Shown one piece after another: positions 37,592 through 46,414 of a stretch of 64,000 nt of DNA. Each line of letters begins with the position of its first letter. The stretch's first letter is position 1. Source of the stretch: Ignatzschineria ureiclastica (lineage in GTDB: Bacteria > Pseudomonadota > Gammaproteobacteria > Cardiobacteriales > Wohlfahrtiimonadaceae). Under the pieces are notes generated by a model. The model did no database searches. It worked only from the letters and a program-made list of their open reading frames with translations, and was not told the DNA's origin. The stretch spans positions 124,001-188,000 of the forward strand of contig NZ_QEWQ01000001.1 of the NCBI RefSeq assembly GCF_003121845.1. The letters are read 5' to 3'. The position numbers were made by a program, and so were the translations under genes.

Positions 37592-38851
37592 ATGTTTACA
37601 AACATCTCTTTAAAAGCCTTTGACCCTGCACTTTTTGAAGCTGTGGAGTTAGAAAATCGTCGGCAACAAGATCATATTGAACTCATTGCCTCTGAAAACT
37701 ACTGCTCCCCTTTAGTAATGCAATTACAAGGTTCACAATTAACCAATAAATACGCAGAGGGGTATCCTAATAAGCGTTATTATGGGGGTTGTGAATATGT
37801 TGATATCGCCGAATCTTTAGCAATCGAAAGAGCCAAAGAATTATTTGGTGCAGATTATGCCAATGTGCAACCACATTCAGGCTCTCAAGCCAATGGCGCA
37901 GTCTATCTTGCACTCTTAAATCCTGGCGATACTGTCCTCGGAATGAGCCTTGATCACGGTGGCCATTTAACACACGGCGCAAAAGTCAACTTCTCTGGTC
38001 GTACTTATAACGCCGTACATTATGGTGTCGATAGTAATGGTTTAATTGATTATGATGAAGTAGAACGTTTAGCGCTCGAACATAAGCCTAAAATGATTGT
38101 CGCAGGTTTCTCTGCTTACTCAAAAACTCTCGATTTCCCACGCTTTAGAGAGATTGCCGATAAAGTCGGTGCTTACCTCTTTACCGATATCGCCCACGTT
38201 GCAGGTTTAGTAGCCGCAGGTCTTTATCCTAATCCTATCGATTATGCGGATGTTGTGACAACTACCACGCATAAAACTTTACGGGGTCCACGTGGCGGTT
38301 TAATCCTCACTAAAAATCGCCCTGAGCTTGAGAAAAAACTCAATTCTGCGATCTTCCCTGGTATCCAAGGTGGCCCATTAATGCACGTCATTGCGGCGAA
38401 AGCGGTCTCTTTCTTAGAAGCGCTTCAACCTGAGTTCAAAGAGTATCAACAGCAAGTGATCACTAATGCCAAAACAATGGCCCGTGTGTTCCAATCTCGT
38501 GGCTACAAGATCGTGTCAAATGGTACAGATAACCACTTAATGCTCGTAGATTTAATCGATCGTGGTTTAACTGGTAAACAAGCTGATGAAGCATTAGGTC
38601 GTGCAAATATCACTGTGAATAAAAACTCAGTGCCGAATGACCCCCAATCCCCATTTGTGACTTCGGGTATTCGTATTGGTACACCGGCAATTACAACACG
38701 CGGCTTCAAAGAAGCACAATGTGATCTACTCACCAATTGGATCTGTGATGTGCTCGATAATATCGAGGATGATTCTGTCATTGAGCGTGTCGCTAAAAAT
38801 GTTGTATCACTTTGTGAAAAATTCCCGGTCTATCCTAATTCTGTCATCTAA
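37592..38851 (+). CDS. glyA: Serine hydroxymethyltransferase
   Basis: PLP enzyme converting serine and tetrahydrofolate to glycine and 5,10-methylene-THF, the main one-carbon source. The 419 residues include [25 protein letters not shown] and the PLP-lysine motif [16 protein letters not shown] (Lys228). The ATG at 37592 is selected because it gives the family-typical N-terminus and has AAGGAA upstream; an in-frame ATG at 37517 would add 25 atypical residues. There is no PurR-like operator obvious in the short upstream gap. A strong terminator follows. Confidence 0.97.
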   Translation: MFTNISLKAFDPALFEAVELENRRQQDHIELIASENYCSPLVMQLQGSQLTNKYAEGYPNKRYYGGCEYVDIAESLAIERAKELFGADYANVQPHSGSQANGAVYLALLNPGDTVLGMSLDHGGHLTHGAKVNFSGRTYNAVHYGVDSNGLIDYDEVERLALEHKPKMIVAGFSAYSKTLDFPRFREIADKVGAYLFTDIAHVAGLVAAGLYPNPIDYADVVTTTTHKTLRGPRGGLILTKNRPELEKKLNSAIFPGIQGGPLMHVIAAKAVSFLEALQPEFKEYQQQVITNAKTMARVFQSRGYKIVSNGTDNHLMLVDLIDRGLTGKQADEALGRANITVNKNSVPNDPQSPFVTSGIRIGTPAITTRGFKEAQCDLLTNWICDVLDNIEDDSVIERVAKNVVSLCEKFPVYPNSVI

Positions 38852-39273
38852 TAGAGCACTATCAAGGATTACTGTAAAGAATCATTATAAATAAGAGAGT
38901 TTGAGAGATCTTAAAACCTCAATTTACAACTTAGACAAAATTTTACACAATAAAGTAACGAGTTAAAAAACCCGCATAACTATCTATATTTATGCGGGTT
39001 TTCTTATCTCAATAGATACTAAAAATAGTATACAAAAAAACAATAGGCTATTTTTAAGGAACGAGCTTTCCTTTAACATTAGGTAAAATAAGCGAAACAA
39101 AATATAATCGTGATCGATCATTCTTTTCGCCTTATCGACACTCAAGCCTTGTGCTATATCAATCGATGATACAATAGGCATAAGCCTCATAGAGAAACCT
39201 ATATATACTCTATATCACAATGTATCACTACATATAAATATAGCTATATATAAGCTTAAAGCTCCATAAGGAT
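38852..39273 (+). other. Intergenic region between glyA and the DUF218 gene
   Basis: This 420-bp gap contains the glyA terminator (38967-39003). The rest is AT-rich with a run of TATA-like steps at 39195-39255 that may include the promoter of the next gene. A 66-codon minus-strand frame here overlaps the terminator and is not believed to be a gene. Confidence 0.5.
38967..39003 (+). terminator. Rho-independent terminator after glyA
   Basis: AAAACCCGCATAA / TTATGCGGGTTTT forms a 13-bp stem with a 10-nt loop, followed by CTTATCTC; a poly-T is provided by the 3' arm. It can also act on the minus strand. Confidence 0.85.
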
Positions 39274-39990
39274 ATGATCAGATCACACTCTATTCGCTTT
39301 GATCCCTATTCACTTTCTTTTAATGGATTTCTAATACTAATACGCGTTATGGCTCAACAATCTCATCCATTTGTGCATTTTCTAGGTTTTGTCGGCCGCT
39401 CTATTATCGCAATTAGTGTACTATTTGTGATCCTCATCTCTATCGGCAATGCTGTTATCTATATTCAGAGTCAATACCTACATCCCGCGCAAGATGCCGA
39501 TACCATCTTAATTTTAGGTACGGGCGTTGAGGGCTCTCCCACGATGCCTAATCAACGGTTAAAATCCCGTTTAGATGCGGCGCTCGATTATTGGCGCGCA
39601 CATCCTAACGCTCAAATTATCTCAACCGGCGGACAGAATCAGCAGACGAATAAGAGTGAAGCTAAGGTAATGCAAGAATATCTTATGGCTAATGGGGTTC
39701 CTGAAGCGAAAATTACCCTCGAGGAAGATTCTACCCGCATTGCCCATCAATTTATTAATTCGAGCGCCTTACAACCTTTTGGTAAAAAAGTCGTTGTCGT
39801 GACGAATGATTATCAGCTTCCAAGAGCAATGATGCTTGCGAAACGTTCAGGATTAGACAATATCTCCGGCATTGGCGCACCGACACCACAAGATTGGAAC
39901 TCTCGCTTTCGCGCTTATATTCGTGAACCCTTAGCACTGATTAATGCGTGGTTTTTTGAAAACCCCGTACCAAGAAGAAGCCGCTCCTAA
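39274..39990 (+). CDS. DUF218/YdcF-SanA family membrane-anchored protein
   Basis: A 238-residue protein with one TM helix near residues 40-65 and a following DUF218 domain outside the membrane. The domain shows DTILILGTGVEGS at its first strand, RLKSRLDAALDYW, IISTGGQNQ, the SEAKVMQEYLMANGVPEAKITLEEDSTRI motif and VVVTNDYQLPRAM. Relatives include E. coli SanA, ElyC and YdcF, which affect envelope integrity or bind nucleotides; no exact function is assigned. The start is uncertain: the ATG at 39274 has AAGGA only one base away, and the ATG at 39349 is an alternative that still retains the TM helix. Confidence 0.8.
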   Translation: MIRSHSIRFDPYSLSFNGFLILIRVMAQQSHPFVHFLGFVGRSIIAISVLFVILISIGNAVIYIQSQYLHPAQDADTILILGTGVEGSPTMPNQRLKSRLDAALDYWRAHPNAQIISTGGQNQQTNKSEAKVMQEYLMANGVPEAKITLEEDSTRIAHQFINSSALQPFGKKVVVVTNDYQLPRAMMLAKRSGLDNISGIGAPTPQDWNSRFRAYIREPLALINAWFFENPVPRRSRS

Positions 39991-40063
39991 TTCAGTGATC
40001 TGATTAGAAACGGCGCTGTTATTGAGGTATCGATCTTTCACAGAGACTTTTACTCAATAAACC

Positions 40064-41464
40064 TCACTTCACAATCCTCGCTTTACAACGTAAGCCTTTC
40101 AACGGACGGGCTTCAATCTGTTTAACGGCTACAGAAGCGAGTTCTTTTGCGATAGCAACATAAGATTGAAAGGTAAAACGGGTAATCTGACCGATATCTG
40201 CTCCGGCAATGCGTTGATTTGCCGTTAATGCCCCGACAATATCGCCGGCACTCACTTTCGCTTTCTTCCCTTCATTAATCTCTATCGTCACCATCGGGGC
40301 TACAAGCGGTTCAATAGTCGATGACAAATCATCACTCGACATTACAGGAATAGATCGTTCTAAATATTTTTCAATCTCAGTGACTCTAAACCCTTTGCCG
40401 GCAAGACTCAACATAAAGGCTAAACCACTTTTCCCTGCCCTTCCGGTACGACCAATACGATGAATATAGACTTCAGGATCGAAAGGAATATCGTAGTTAA
40501 TTACCATCGCCAAATCATCTATATCTAAGCCTCGTGCTGCTACATCCGTTGCCACTAACACTCGGCGACTCTGATTGGTAAACTGTAGTAATACCCGATC
40601 CCGCTCACGCTGATCGAGATCACCGTGCAGAGCAATCGCCGAAATATCTTGTTCAATCAGGTATTCCACCAACTCAATCGTCGTTGCAATGGTATTACAG
40701 AAAACGACTGTAGATTGCGGTTGATATTGAGATAAAAGACGCGCAGTAACATTCATCTTATCGCGCCCATCGGTTAATTCAATCACCTTCTCCTCAATAT
40801 CAGGCTTCTCTTCCGTTGTCACCGCTATAGTCACACGCTTAGGATGATGTTGAATACGTTGACTCATTCGCTCAATATCATCCGGAAAGGTGGCCGAAAA
40901 GAGCAGTGTCTGCCGTTGAGCGGGGGTATAGCGGATAATCTCTTGCATATCCTCCATAAAGCCCATATCGAGCATTCGATCAGCTTCATCAAGTACCAAG
41001 ACTTTCACTGCCGAAAGATCAAGCGTCCGGCGCTCAAGATGATCTAATAATCGCCCCGGCGTTCCCACCACAATGTGCGGTGCGTGTTGCCCCATTGAAT
41101 GAATTTGCTGGCGAATCGGTGTACCGCCACAGATAGCCGAAATCTTTAAGTTCGGTAGATAACGCCCTAACCGGCGAAGTTCTTGACTTACCTGATCTGC
41201 TAATTCTCGTGTCGGACAGATCACAAGGGATTGTGTCTCTAATCGTTCCACATTGATTTTAGCTAATAAACCAATACCAAAAGCCGCCGTTTTACCGCTC
41301 CCGGTCTGTGCTTGTGCGATCAGATCTTTACCCTGTAAGACGATCGGTAATGCGGCCGCTTGAACCGGTGTCATTGCATCATAGTGTAATGATGCTAAAT
41401 TTTGTAATTGCGCTTTTGAGATCGGTAGTTGGCTAAAAGCCATAGATGAAGCTGACTGTGACAA
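40064..41464 (-). CDS. dbpA: ATP-dependent RNA helicase DbpA
   Basis: A DEAD-box helicase acting on 23S rRNA during 50S assembly. The 466 residues have AQTGSGKT at 52-59, DEAD at 159-162, SAT in the SATFPDD motif, and HRIGRTGRAGKSG in the second RecA domain. Residues about 390-466 form the DbpA RNA-binding domain (KVSAGDIVGALTANQRIAGADIGQI), which recognises hairpin 92 of 23S rRNA and distinguishes DbpA from RhlE and SrmB. It is convergent with the DUF218 gene and preceded by a hairpin GTGGTA / TACCAC (41501-41525) in its leader. Confidence 0.94.
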   Translation of the reverse strand: MSQSASSMAFSQLPISKAQLQNLASLHYDAMTPVQAAALPIVLQGKDLIAQAQTGSGKTAAFGIGLLAKINVERLETQSLVICPTRELADQVSQELRRLGRYLPNLKISAICGGTPIRQQIHSMGQHAPHIVVGTPGRLLDHLERRTLDLSAVKVLVLDEADRMLDMGFMEDMQEIIRYTPAQRQTLLFSATFPDDIERMSQRIQHHPKRVTIAVTTEEKPDIEEKVIELTDGRDKMNVTARLLSQYQPQSTVVFCNTIATTIELVEYLIEQDISAIALHGDLDQRERDRVLLQFTNQSRRVLVATDVAARGLDIDDLAMVINYDIPFDPEVYIHRIGRTGRAGKSGLAFMLSLAGKGFRVTEIEKYLERSIPVMSSDDLSSTIEPLVAPMVTIEINEGKKAKVSAGDIVGALTANQRIAGADIGQITRFTFQSYVAIAKELASVAVKQIEARPLKGLRCKARIVK

Positions 41465-41613
41465 AGTAAATCCTTCCTAAAATAAAACACCACAAAAAAA
41501 GTGGTAACTTCCATTAGTATACCACTCTTCTATCTAGATCCTGATGAACGATTGCAAGGAATCTAAGTTGTCAATACTTAGTCGATACCTAGTCGATATT
41601 TCAGAAAGTATCT

Positions 41614-41786
41614 TATAGTAATATCGGTTCAAAATAAGCTTATTAAAATGCCGGCTTATCGGTTGTAAAAAGAGAGGTCACTATTCTATCCGGCATCTTG
41701 TAAGTGTTATTGAGTACGGTTTATGTTCTTTTAAAATCCCGCAATAGCTGTTTAAAAACCACTTTTCTTAAACCAAGTTTACTATG
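41614..41786 (+). mobile_element. MITE-like dispersed repeat, copy E
   Basis: About 173 bp in the same orientation as A and B. The left end is TATAGTAATATCGGTTCAAA; the right border has ACTATG rather than ACTATA. The central ATGCCGG / CCGGCAT pairing is perfect. It lies 14 bp past the stop of the metQ-like gene and upstream of dbpA. Confidence 0.85.
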
Positions 41787-41799
41787 CTATACAACAATC

Positions 41800-42732
41800 T
41801 TAAGGCCGGTTTTCCCAAGCTTGCGGTAAAATAAAACCATCATAGAGTGGATTATTCTTAATATAAGCTTCAAATTCAGGGGATTCATAGGCTGCTTTCA
41901 CTGCTTTAGCCCAAGGTTTATCTTGATCTTCGCTACGAATAGAGACCATCACAACGTGCTGTATCGGTGTTTTTTCGACAACCAAGGCATCATTCATTTT
42001 AAGGCCGGCATTGGCCACATAATTCCCATTAATCACCGCAAAATCCACATCCTCTAATACGCGAAGCCCTTGTGCCGGATCGATTTCAATCACTTTAATA
42101 CCATTCCGCGATTCGATATCTCGCACACTAAAGCGGGACACATCCTCATTATGCACTGTAACCCAACCTACCGATTCTAAAATACGGGCAGCACGCTCGG
42201 CATTCACCGGGTCATTAGGAATCGCAACGGTCATCCCCGGACGTACATCCGCTAATGATTGATGTTTCACCGAGCGAAGTGTTTGTGGGGCGCTTGCCGT
42301 ATCTGCAAGTTTCACCATCTCCATATTCAGCTCCCGATTCATCTCTTCCATATAAGCAATACTCTGATGACCGGCGAGGTTGATCGCCCCCTCTTTCAAA
42401 GCAGGATTGATCTGTAAATTTTGCGATAGTACTTTAACCTCAACTTCAAACCCTTCTCGCTCAAGAATCGGGCGAATACCCTCTTCAAATTGCACCACAT
42501 ACGTTGAGGGACCAAAGCCGGCAATGACCTTTTTATCATTCTCCTCTTTTGCCCCACAGGCGACTAATAGCCCTGATAGCGCAACAATCGATAAAGTCTT
42601 CACTGATAATAATGAATACCAAGATTGCCCTTTTTGACGTTCCCCCCTATTCTCGCACGACCCACGTTTTTCCCTTTTCACGCCTGTGATACCCGCAACT
42701 TTCGTGATCTTTGCTATTTTCCTAATCATCAT
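41800..42732 (-). CDS. metQ: MetQ/NlpA-family substrate-binding lipoprotein
   Basis: The solute-binding component of a methionine-type ABC importer. The mature protein (from Cys59) has the NlpA fold with FGPSTYVVQFEEGIRPILEREG, NPALKEGAINLAGHQSIAYMEEMN and IPNDPVNAERAARILE. The lipobox is L-V-A-C at residues 56-59. The n-region before the hydrophobic core is unusually long, about 42 residues and rich in Arg/Lys; the start at 42732 has a strong GGAGAGAG, so this extension appears real. It is the last gene of metN-metI-flavoprotein-metQ. The substrate could be methionine or another sulfur compound. Confidence 0.88.
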   Translation of the reverse strand: MMIRKIAKITKVAGITGVKREKRGSCENRGERQKGQSWYSLLSVKTLSIVALSGLLVACGAKEENDKKVIAGFGPSTYVVQFEEGIRPILEREGFEVEVKVLSQNLQINPALKEGAINLAGHQSIAYMEEMNRELNMEMVKLADTASAPQTLRSVKHQSLADVRPGMTVAIPNDPVNAERAARILESVGWVTVHNEDVSRFSVRDIESRNGIKVIEIDPAQGLRVLEDVDFAVINGNYVANAGLKMNDALVVEKTPIQHVVMVSIRSEDQDKPWAKAVKAAYESPEFEAYIKNNPLYDGFILPQAWENRP

Positions 42733-42785
42733 TCTCTCTCCATTCCCTCGATTTTAGAGCGTTTCATTTTTAGAATATTGTACTT

Positions 42786-43946
42786 TTAAAGCGTTAATAC
42801 CGATTTTGCCAATTGGGTATACACCATATCTTCCATCGGCGGATTATGTAGTCCTGCTCGCACATCTCGATAAGCTCGAGAGAGCGGATGTTTTTGCGAT
42901 AAGCTGCGCGCACCCACGATTCTCATTGCCAAATCAACCACCGAAAGTGCTTGATTCACAATAGCGACTTTCACTGCGCCTAATTCATCGCCCATTTCGA
43001 GGCGCTCTGCTTCCGAGGCTTGATCCCATTTACGGGCAACGCCGAAGAGTAGATATTCCATCTCTAATAGTTTGACGCGAATCTGACCAATTTTCTGCTG
43101 AACAGTGGGGAATTGCCCAACAGTACCGCCTTTCATTGCATTCGATGAGTAACTATTGGCAAAATTTACGGCTTCCTCAAAAGCACCTTTTGAAATTCCA
43201 AAATAGACCGCCGGAATATGCAATAACCAACCTTGTGGCACTTTTTTCCCCGGCGTTAAATATTGTGCAAGATCTTCAGGACGCAGTTTTACCTTATCTA
43301 ATAGAAGATCGTGACTGCCAGTTGCACTCATTGCAATAGAATCCCAAGTCTCTTCGATAGAGACACCAGGAAGATCTCGTTTTACTAGAAAGCTTCCGAC
43401 CTGCTCTGAACCCTCAATACCGGCACTCACCGCAATATAATCGAGTACCGGTGAGAGTGTCGTAAACGTTTTACGGCCAGTTAACACCCAACCATCAGCC
43501 ACTTTTACAGCGGTTGTTTCAGGACGGCCACCTCGTGTAGGGCTTCCGGTTGCCGGTTCTGAAGCAGCATTATTAATCAAAGCGCCTTTTGCAATCACAT
43601 CGGCGGCAAATTCCCGATAGAGTGCGTTATCCCACGCATCTGTTTCCCCTAAGTTCTTGCTAATGCCCATATGCCACCCAATCGCCAATCCTGTAGAACC
43701 ATCATTTTTGGCAATTTCAGCTTGTAAGCGTAGCATCTCTTCTAAAGAGATACCCGCACCACCTAGCGCTTTAGGGATCGTTAATGCCGGAAAATTAACC
43801 GCCCGTAAATCCGCATAATTCTCCATAGGGAAAGTACCGGCAATATCGTGTTGATAAGCGCGCTCTTTAAACTTTGCGGCTAACGCTTGAATAGTGGCAA
43901 GGCGGGTTTCTGGGCTCTCTTTGACTAGATCGATCACAAAAGACAT
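42786..43946 (-). CDS. Acyl-CoA-dehydrogenase-fold flavoprotein (DszC/SfnB-like) in a met transporter cluster
   Basis: A 386-residue flavoprotein with the acyl-CoA dehydrogenase fold: an N-terminal helical domain, a central beta domain (NNAASEPATGS, VLTGRKTFTTLSPVLDYIAVSA) and a C-terminal four-helix bundle. In true dehydrogenases a catalytic Glu sits in a YEGT-type segment near the end. Here the corresponding stretch reads RAYRDVRAGLHNPPMED, closer to group D flavin monooxygenases such as DszC or to SfnB. The start at 43946 has GGAGAA eight nt upstream; the frame is open further. Lying between metI and metQ, it probably oxidises an imported organosulfur compound; this is inference. No flavin reductase gene is nearby. 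Confidence 0.8.
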   Translation of the reverse strand: MSFVIDLVKESPETRLATIQALAAKFKERAYQHDIAGTFPMENYADLRAVNFPALTIPKALGGAGISLEEMLRLQAEIAKNDGSTGLAIGWHMGISKNLGETDAWDNALYREFAADVIAKGALINNAASEPATGSPTRGGRPETTAVKVADGWVLTGRKTFTTLSPVLDYIAVSAGIEGSEQVGSFLVKRDLPGVSIEETWDSIAMSATGSHDLLLDKVKLRPEDLAQYLTPGKKVPQGWLLHIPAVYFGISKGAFEEAVNFANSYSSNAMKGGTVGQFPTVQQKIGQIRVKLLEMEYLLFGVARKWDQASEAERLEMGDELGAVKVAIVNQALSVVDLAMRIVGARSLSQKHPLSRAYRDVRAGLHNPPMEDMVYTQLAKSVLTL

Positions 43947-44154
43947 ACATTTCTCCAAGGTAAAAAAGCTACTACACGCTAAAAAGCGCATATTAAATAG
44001 CGGTAAAAGGGTAGGAAGAAAAGGTAAAGAAGAGAGGAAAATTAATGTTGTCCGCGACTAAACGCCTTACGAAGTAAAATCCATTTCGCTACGGTTTCCT
44101 ATACTTCCTTATATAGGTTAGTCACCATTAATTTTCCCCAAATATAAATGGGGA

Positions 44155-44221
44155 ATCACGATATTGCCGATACTCGATTGATGCCAAATCTCAAAATTAA
44201 GTGCAAGATCAATATCGTGAT
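44155..44221 (-). promoter_or_regulatory. Long-spaced inverted repeat between metI and the flavoprotein gene
   Basis: Perfect 12-bp arms ATCACGATATTG (44155-44166) and CAATATCGTGAT (44210-44221) are separated by 43 nt, within a 266-bp gap that also holds a small CCCCA/TGGGG hairpin at 44137. The gap suggests separate expression of the two downstream genes; the dyad is a candidate operator or structured RNA. Confidence 0.5.
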
Positions 44222-44257
44222 AGATTCAATTATTATTTCTGTTTAGATTGTTTCTAT

Positions 44258-44932
44258 TTAGTGATAGCGTTTCGCGAGGAAATTCCCTAATGATTGAATC
44301 GCTTGAACAATCACGATTAAGAGTACGACTGTATAGAACATCGCCACGCTATCGAATCTCTGATAACCGTAATTAAGCGCTAAATCCCCGATACCGCCAC
44401 CGCCGACAGCACCCGCCATCGCCGTTGCTCCGACTAAACCAATCGTTGCCGTTGTAAAGTTGAGAATGAGTGAACCTCGCGCTTCCGGCAATAAGAATTT
44501 CCAAATCAATTGGAAAGTAGATGCGCCCATTGAATCCGCAGCTTCCACAATCCCGTGATCAACTTCTAAGAGAGAACTCTCTACTAAGCGACCGATAAAC
44601 GGGGAAATATAGATAATCAGTGGCACAATCGCCGCTGCAGTTCCGATTGAAGTACCTACGACCATTCGAGTAAAAGGAATAATCGCCACCATTAGAATAA
44701 TAAAGGGTAATGAACGAACGATATTCACAACTGTATTGAGAACTTTATAAAATACCGGCGAAGCGTGGATGCCACTCGGTCGTGTTAAAACCAAAGTAAT
44801 CCCAATAATCGAACCTAGTATCGTTCCGATTACAAGGGAAACGCCTACCATCACAAAGGTTTCCCAACCGGCTTGTAAAAATTGTTCTAATGTTACCTGT
44901 GTTTTAAATGTTTCTGTATACCATTGCCACAT
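44258..44932 (-). CDS. metI: Methionine-type ABC transporter permease MetI
   Basis: The inner-membrane permease of a D/L-methionine ABC importer, 224 residues with five TM helices. The EAA loop reads EAADSMGASTFQLIWKFLLPEARGSLI and contacts MetN. Other MetI signatures are NIVRSLPFIILMVAIIPFTR and VGATAMAGAVGGGGIGDLALNYGYQRF. It starts 3 nt after the metN stop, so the two are translationally coupled. A 266-bp gap separates it from the flavoprotein gene. Confidence 0.96.
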   Translation of the reverse strand: MWQWYTETFKTQVTLEQFLQAGWETFVMVGVSLVIGTILGSIIGITLVLTRPSGIHASPVFYKVLNTVVNIVRSLPFIILMVAIIPFTRMVVGTSIGTAAAIVPLIIYISPFIGRLVESSLLEVDHGIVEAADSMGASTFQLIWKFLLPEARGSLILNFTTATIGLVGATAMAGAVGGGGIGDLALNYGYQRFDSVAMFYTVVLLIVIVQAIQSLGNFLAKRYH

Positions 44933-44935
44933 AAT

Positions 44936-46018
44936 CTATGCATCCTTTCTCAAACAGTCAAAATTTAACGCTTTTTCCGTTACATTAATACAATGTTTTG
45001 TCCCTTCTGGTGTCACTCGTACACCGTGAGAACGAAGAAATGCAATTGCTTTCGTCACTTTATCAGGCTCCCCTTTCATCTGTACGAAAGTACTGCCTAA
45101 AATCTGCCCATCAATTTCGATCATATTGGCAAAGAGGATATTAATCACCACTTCCCCTTGCAAAATAAGCGCATTGATCACCGGCTCTTGCGCTGAGCGT
45201 TCTAAGAACTCAAAGCGGTAGATATCTGTTAATGTGGGATCATCGAGTTTCGCAAGCACACGCTCCGGGATAGAATCTCCAATGACTGTACGCACAAAGC
45301 TCTTCGTCGTTGGATGTTGTGGATTCCCAAAAACTTCCACTGTCGGGCCGGTTTCAATCACTTGCCCTTGCTCCATCACCGCCACTTTATTGCAGAGATA
45401 TTCCACCACTTCCATCTGATGTGTCACCATCATAATAGTAATTCCCTGCTCTTCATTGATCTTTTTCAGAAGATCTAAGATCGAGATCGTGGTTTGTGGA
45501 TCAAGCGCCGATGTTGCTTCGTCACAAAGTAGAATCTGTGGGCTATTAGCCAATGCGCGGGCAATCCCTATCCGCTGTTTCTGTCCACCAGATAACTCTC
45601 GGGGATAGGAATCTTTTTTATCGGGTAATTCTACAAATTGTAGCAACTCATCGACTCGTTTATTGATCGCTGATTTTGAAAGCTCTCCGCTTAACACTAG
45701 AGGCATTGCAATATTCTCTGCCACTGTTTTGGTTTCTAGCAAATTAAAGTGCTGGAAAATCATACCGATATTGCGTTTTGCCATACGAAGCTCTTTCTTG
45801 CTATAGGTTGCGAGATCTTGCCCATTGACAATCACGCGCCCGCTCGTAGGGCTTTCAATATCATTGACTAAGCGAATCAAGGTACTTTTACCGGCGCCAC
45901 TATAGCCGATGACACCAAAAATATCGCCCTCAGCAATCTGTAGCGATACATCTTTAAGCGCTTCTGTTTCTACGCCATTACGCAGATAGGTTTTATAAAT
46001 ATGTTCAAACTGAATCAC
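44936..46018 (-). CDS. metN: Methionine-type ABC transporter ATP-binding protein MetN
   Basis: The ATPase of the Met importer, 360 residues. Walker A GYSGAGKST is at 38-46, the signature LSGGQKQR near 140, and Walker B ILLCDEATSALD follows. The C-terminal NIL domain (about 275-350) binds methionine and causes trans-inhibition in E. coli MetN; its strand FVQMKGEPDKVTKAIAFLRSHGVRV is present, so feedback control by substrate is expected. It is the first gene of the cluster. No MetJ box (AGACGTCT) or SAM riboswitch is recognisable upstream. Confidence 0.96.
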   Translation of the reverse strand: MIQFEHIYKTYLRNGVETEALKDVSLQIAEGDIFGVIGYSGAGKSTLIRLVNDIESPTSGRVIVNGQDLATYSKKELRMAKRNIGMIFQHFNLLETKTVAENIAMPLVLSGELSKSAINKRVDELLQFVELPDKKDSYPRELSGGQKQRIGIARALANSPQILLCDEATSALDPQTTISILDLLKKINEEQGITIMMVTHQMEVVEYLCNKVAVMEQGQVIETGPTVEVFGNPQHPTTKSFVRTVIGDSIPERVLAKLDDPTLTDIYRFEFLERSAQEPVINALILQGEVVINILFANMIEIDGQILGSTFVQMKGEPDKVTKAIAFLRSHGVRVTPEGTKHCINVTEKALNFDCLRKDA

Positions 46019-46358
46019 GGGATTACTCCATCTATTCCATTACTTCACTGTTACTCACTATACAAAAATTATCATTTGACGCTTTACTATCTCACATTTT
46101 ATGGAATTCTGCCCTGCACATATTTAATACGCTATCTCGTTGATGATTCATCACTATTTTTCCCTACAATACTGTTCACTTAGATTACTTCCCTAATCTC
46201 AATCAATCATCTATTCAAATGTTGATCAGTTTATGACTACTAATAAAACATACTTAACATATAAAAACAATATACTTTTAAAATTTTTTCAATGAAAAAG
46301 AGAAATCATCTCCCAGCGATGTAATTACTCTTCTTAGTTGTTTCAAATAAACGGCCAA
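46019..46358. other. Intergenic region upstream of metN
   Basis: About 340 bp between the metN start and the relA terminator. It is AT-rich and non-coding; it must contain the metN promoter, but I see no confident -35/-10 pair, operator or riboswitch. Confidence 0.4.
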
Positions 46359-46389
46359 CAAAAAAGCTCTAAAACCATCTTTAGAGCTT
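46359..46389 (-). terminator. Terminator after relA
   Basis: On the minus strand, AAGCTCTAAA / TTTAGAGCTT forms a 10-bp stem with a 6-nt loop followed by TTTTG. It begins 25 bp after the relA stop codon. Confidence 0.85.
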
Positions 46390-46414
46390 CTATTATTAAT
46401 GATGAGGATATCAA

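Noticed and set aside
38990-39190. 66-codon minus-strand frame with a hydrophobic C-terminal half between glyA and the DUF218 gene
   Set aside because: It overlaps the glyA terminator, has no ribosome binding site and no recognisable motif; probably a chance frame in AT-rich DNA.
41501-41525. Small hairpin GTGGTA / TACCAC in the dbpA leader as a regulatory RNA
   Set aside because: A 6-bp stem with a 13-nt loop is weak, and nothing else suggests autoregulation.
44042-44125. Micro-frame on the minus strand (GTG start, interrupted by TAG, then ETVAKWILLRKAFSRGQH)
   Set aside because: Only 18 codons follow the stop, no match is recognised, and no coding context supports it.
46019-46358. MetJ box or SAM riboswitch upstream of metN
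   Set aside because: No AGACGTCT-like tandem repeats and no S-box-type structure could be found by eye.
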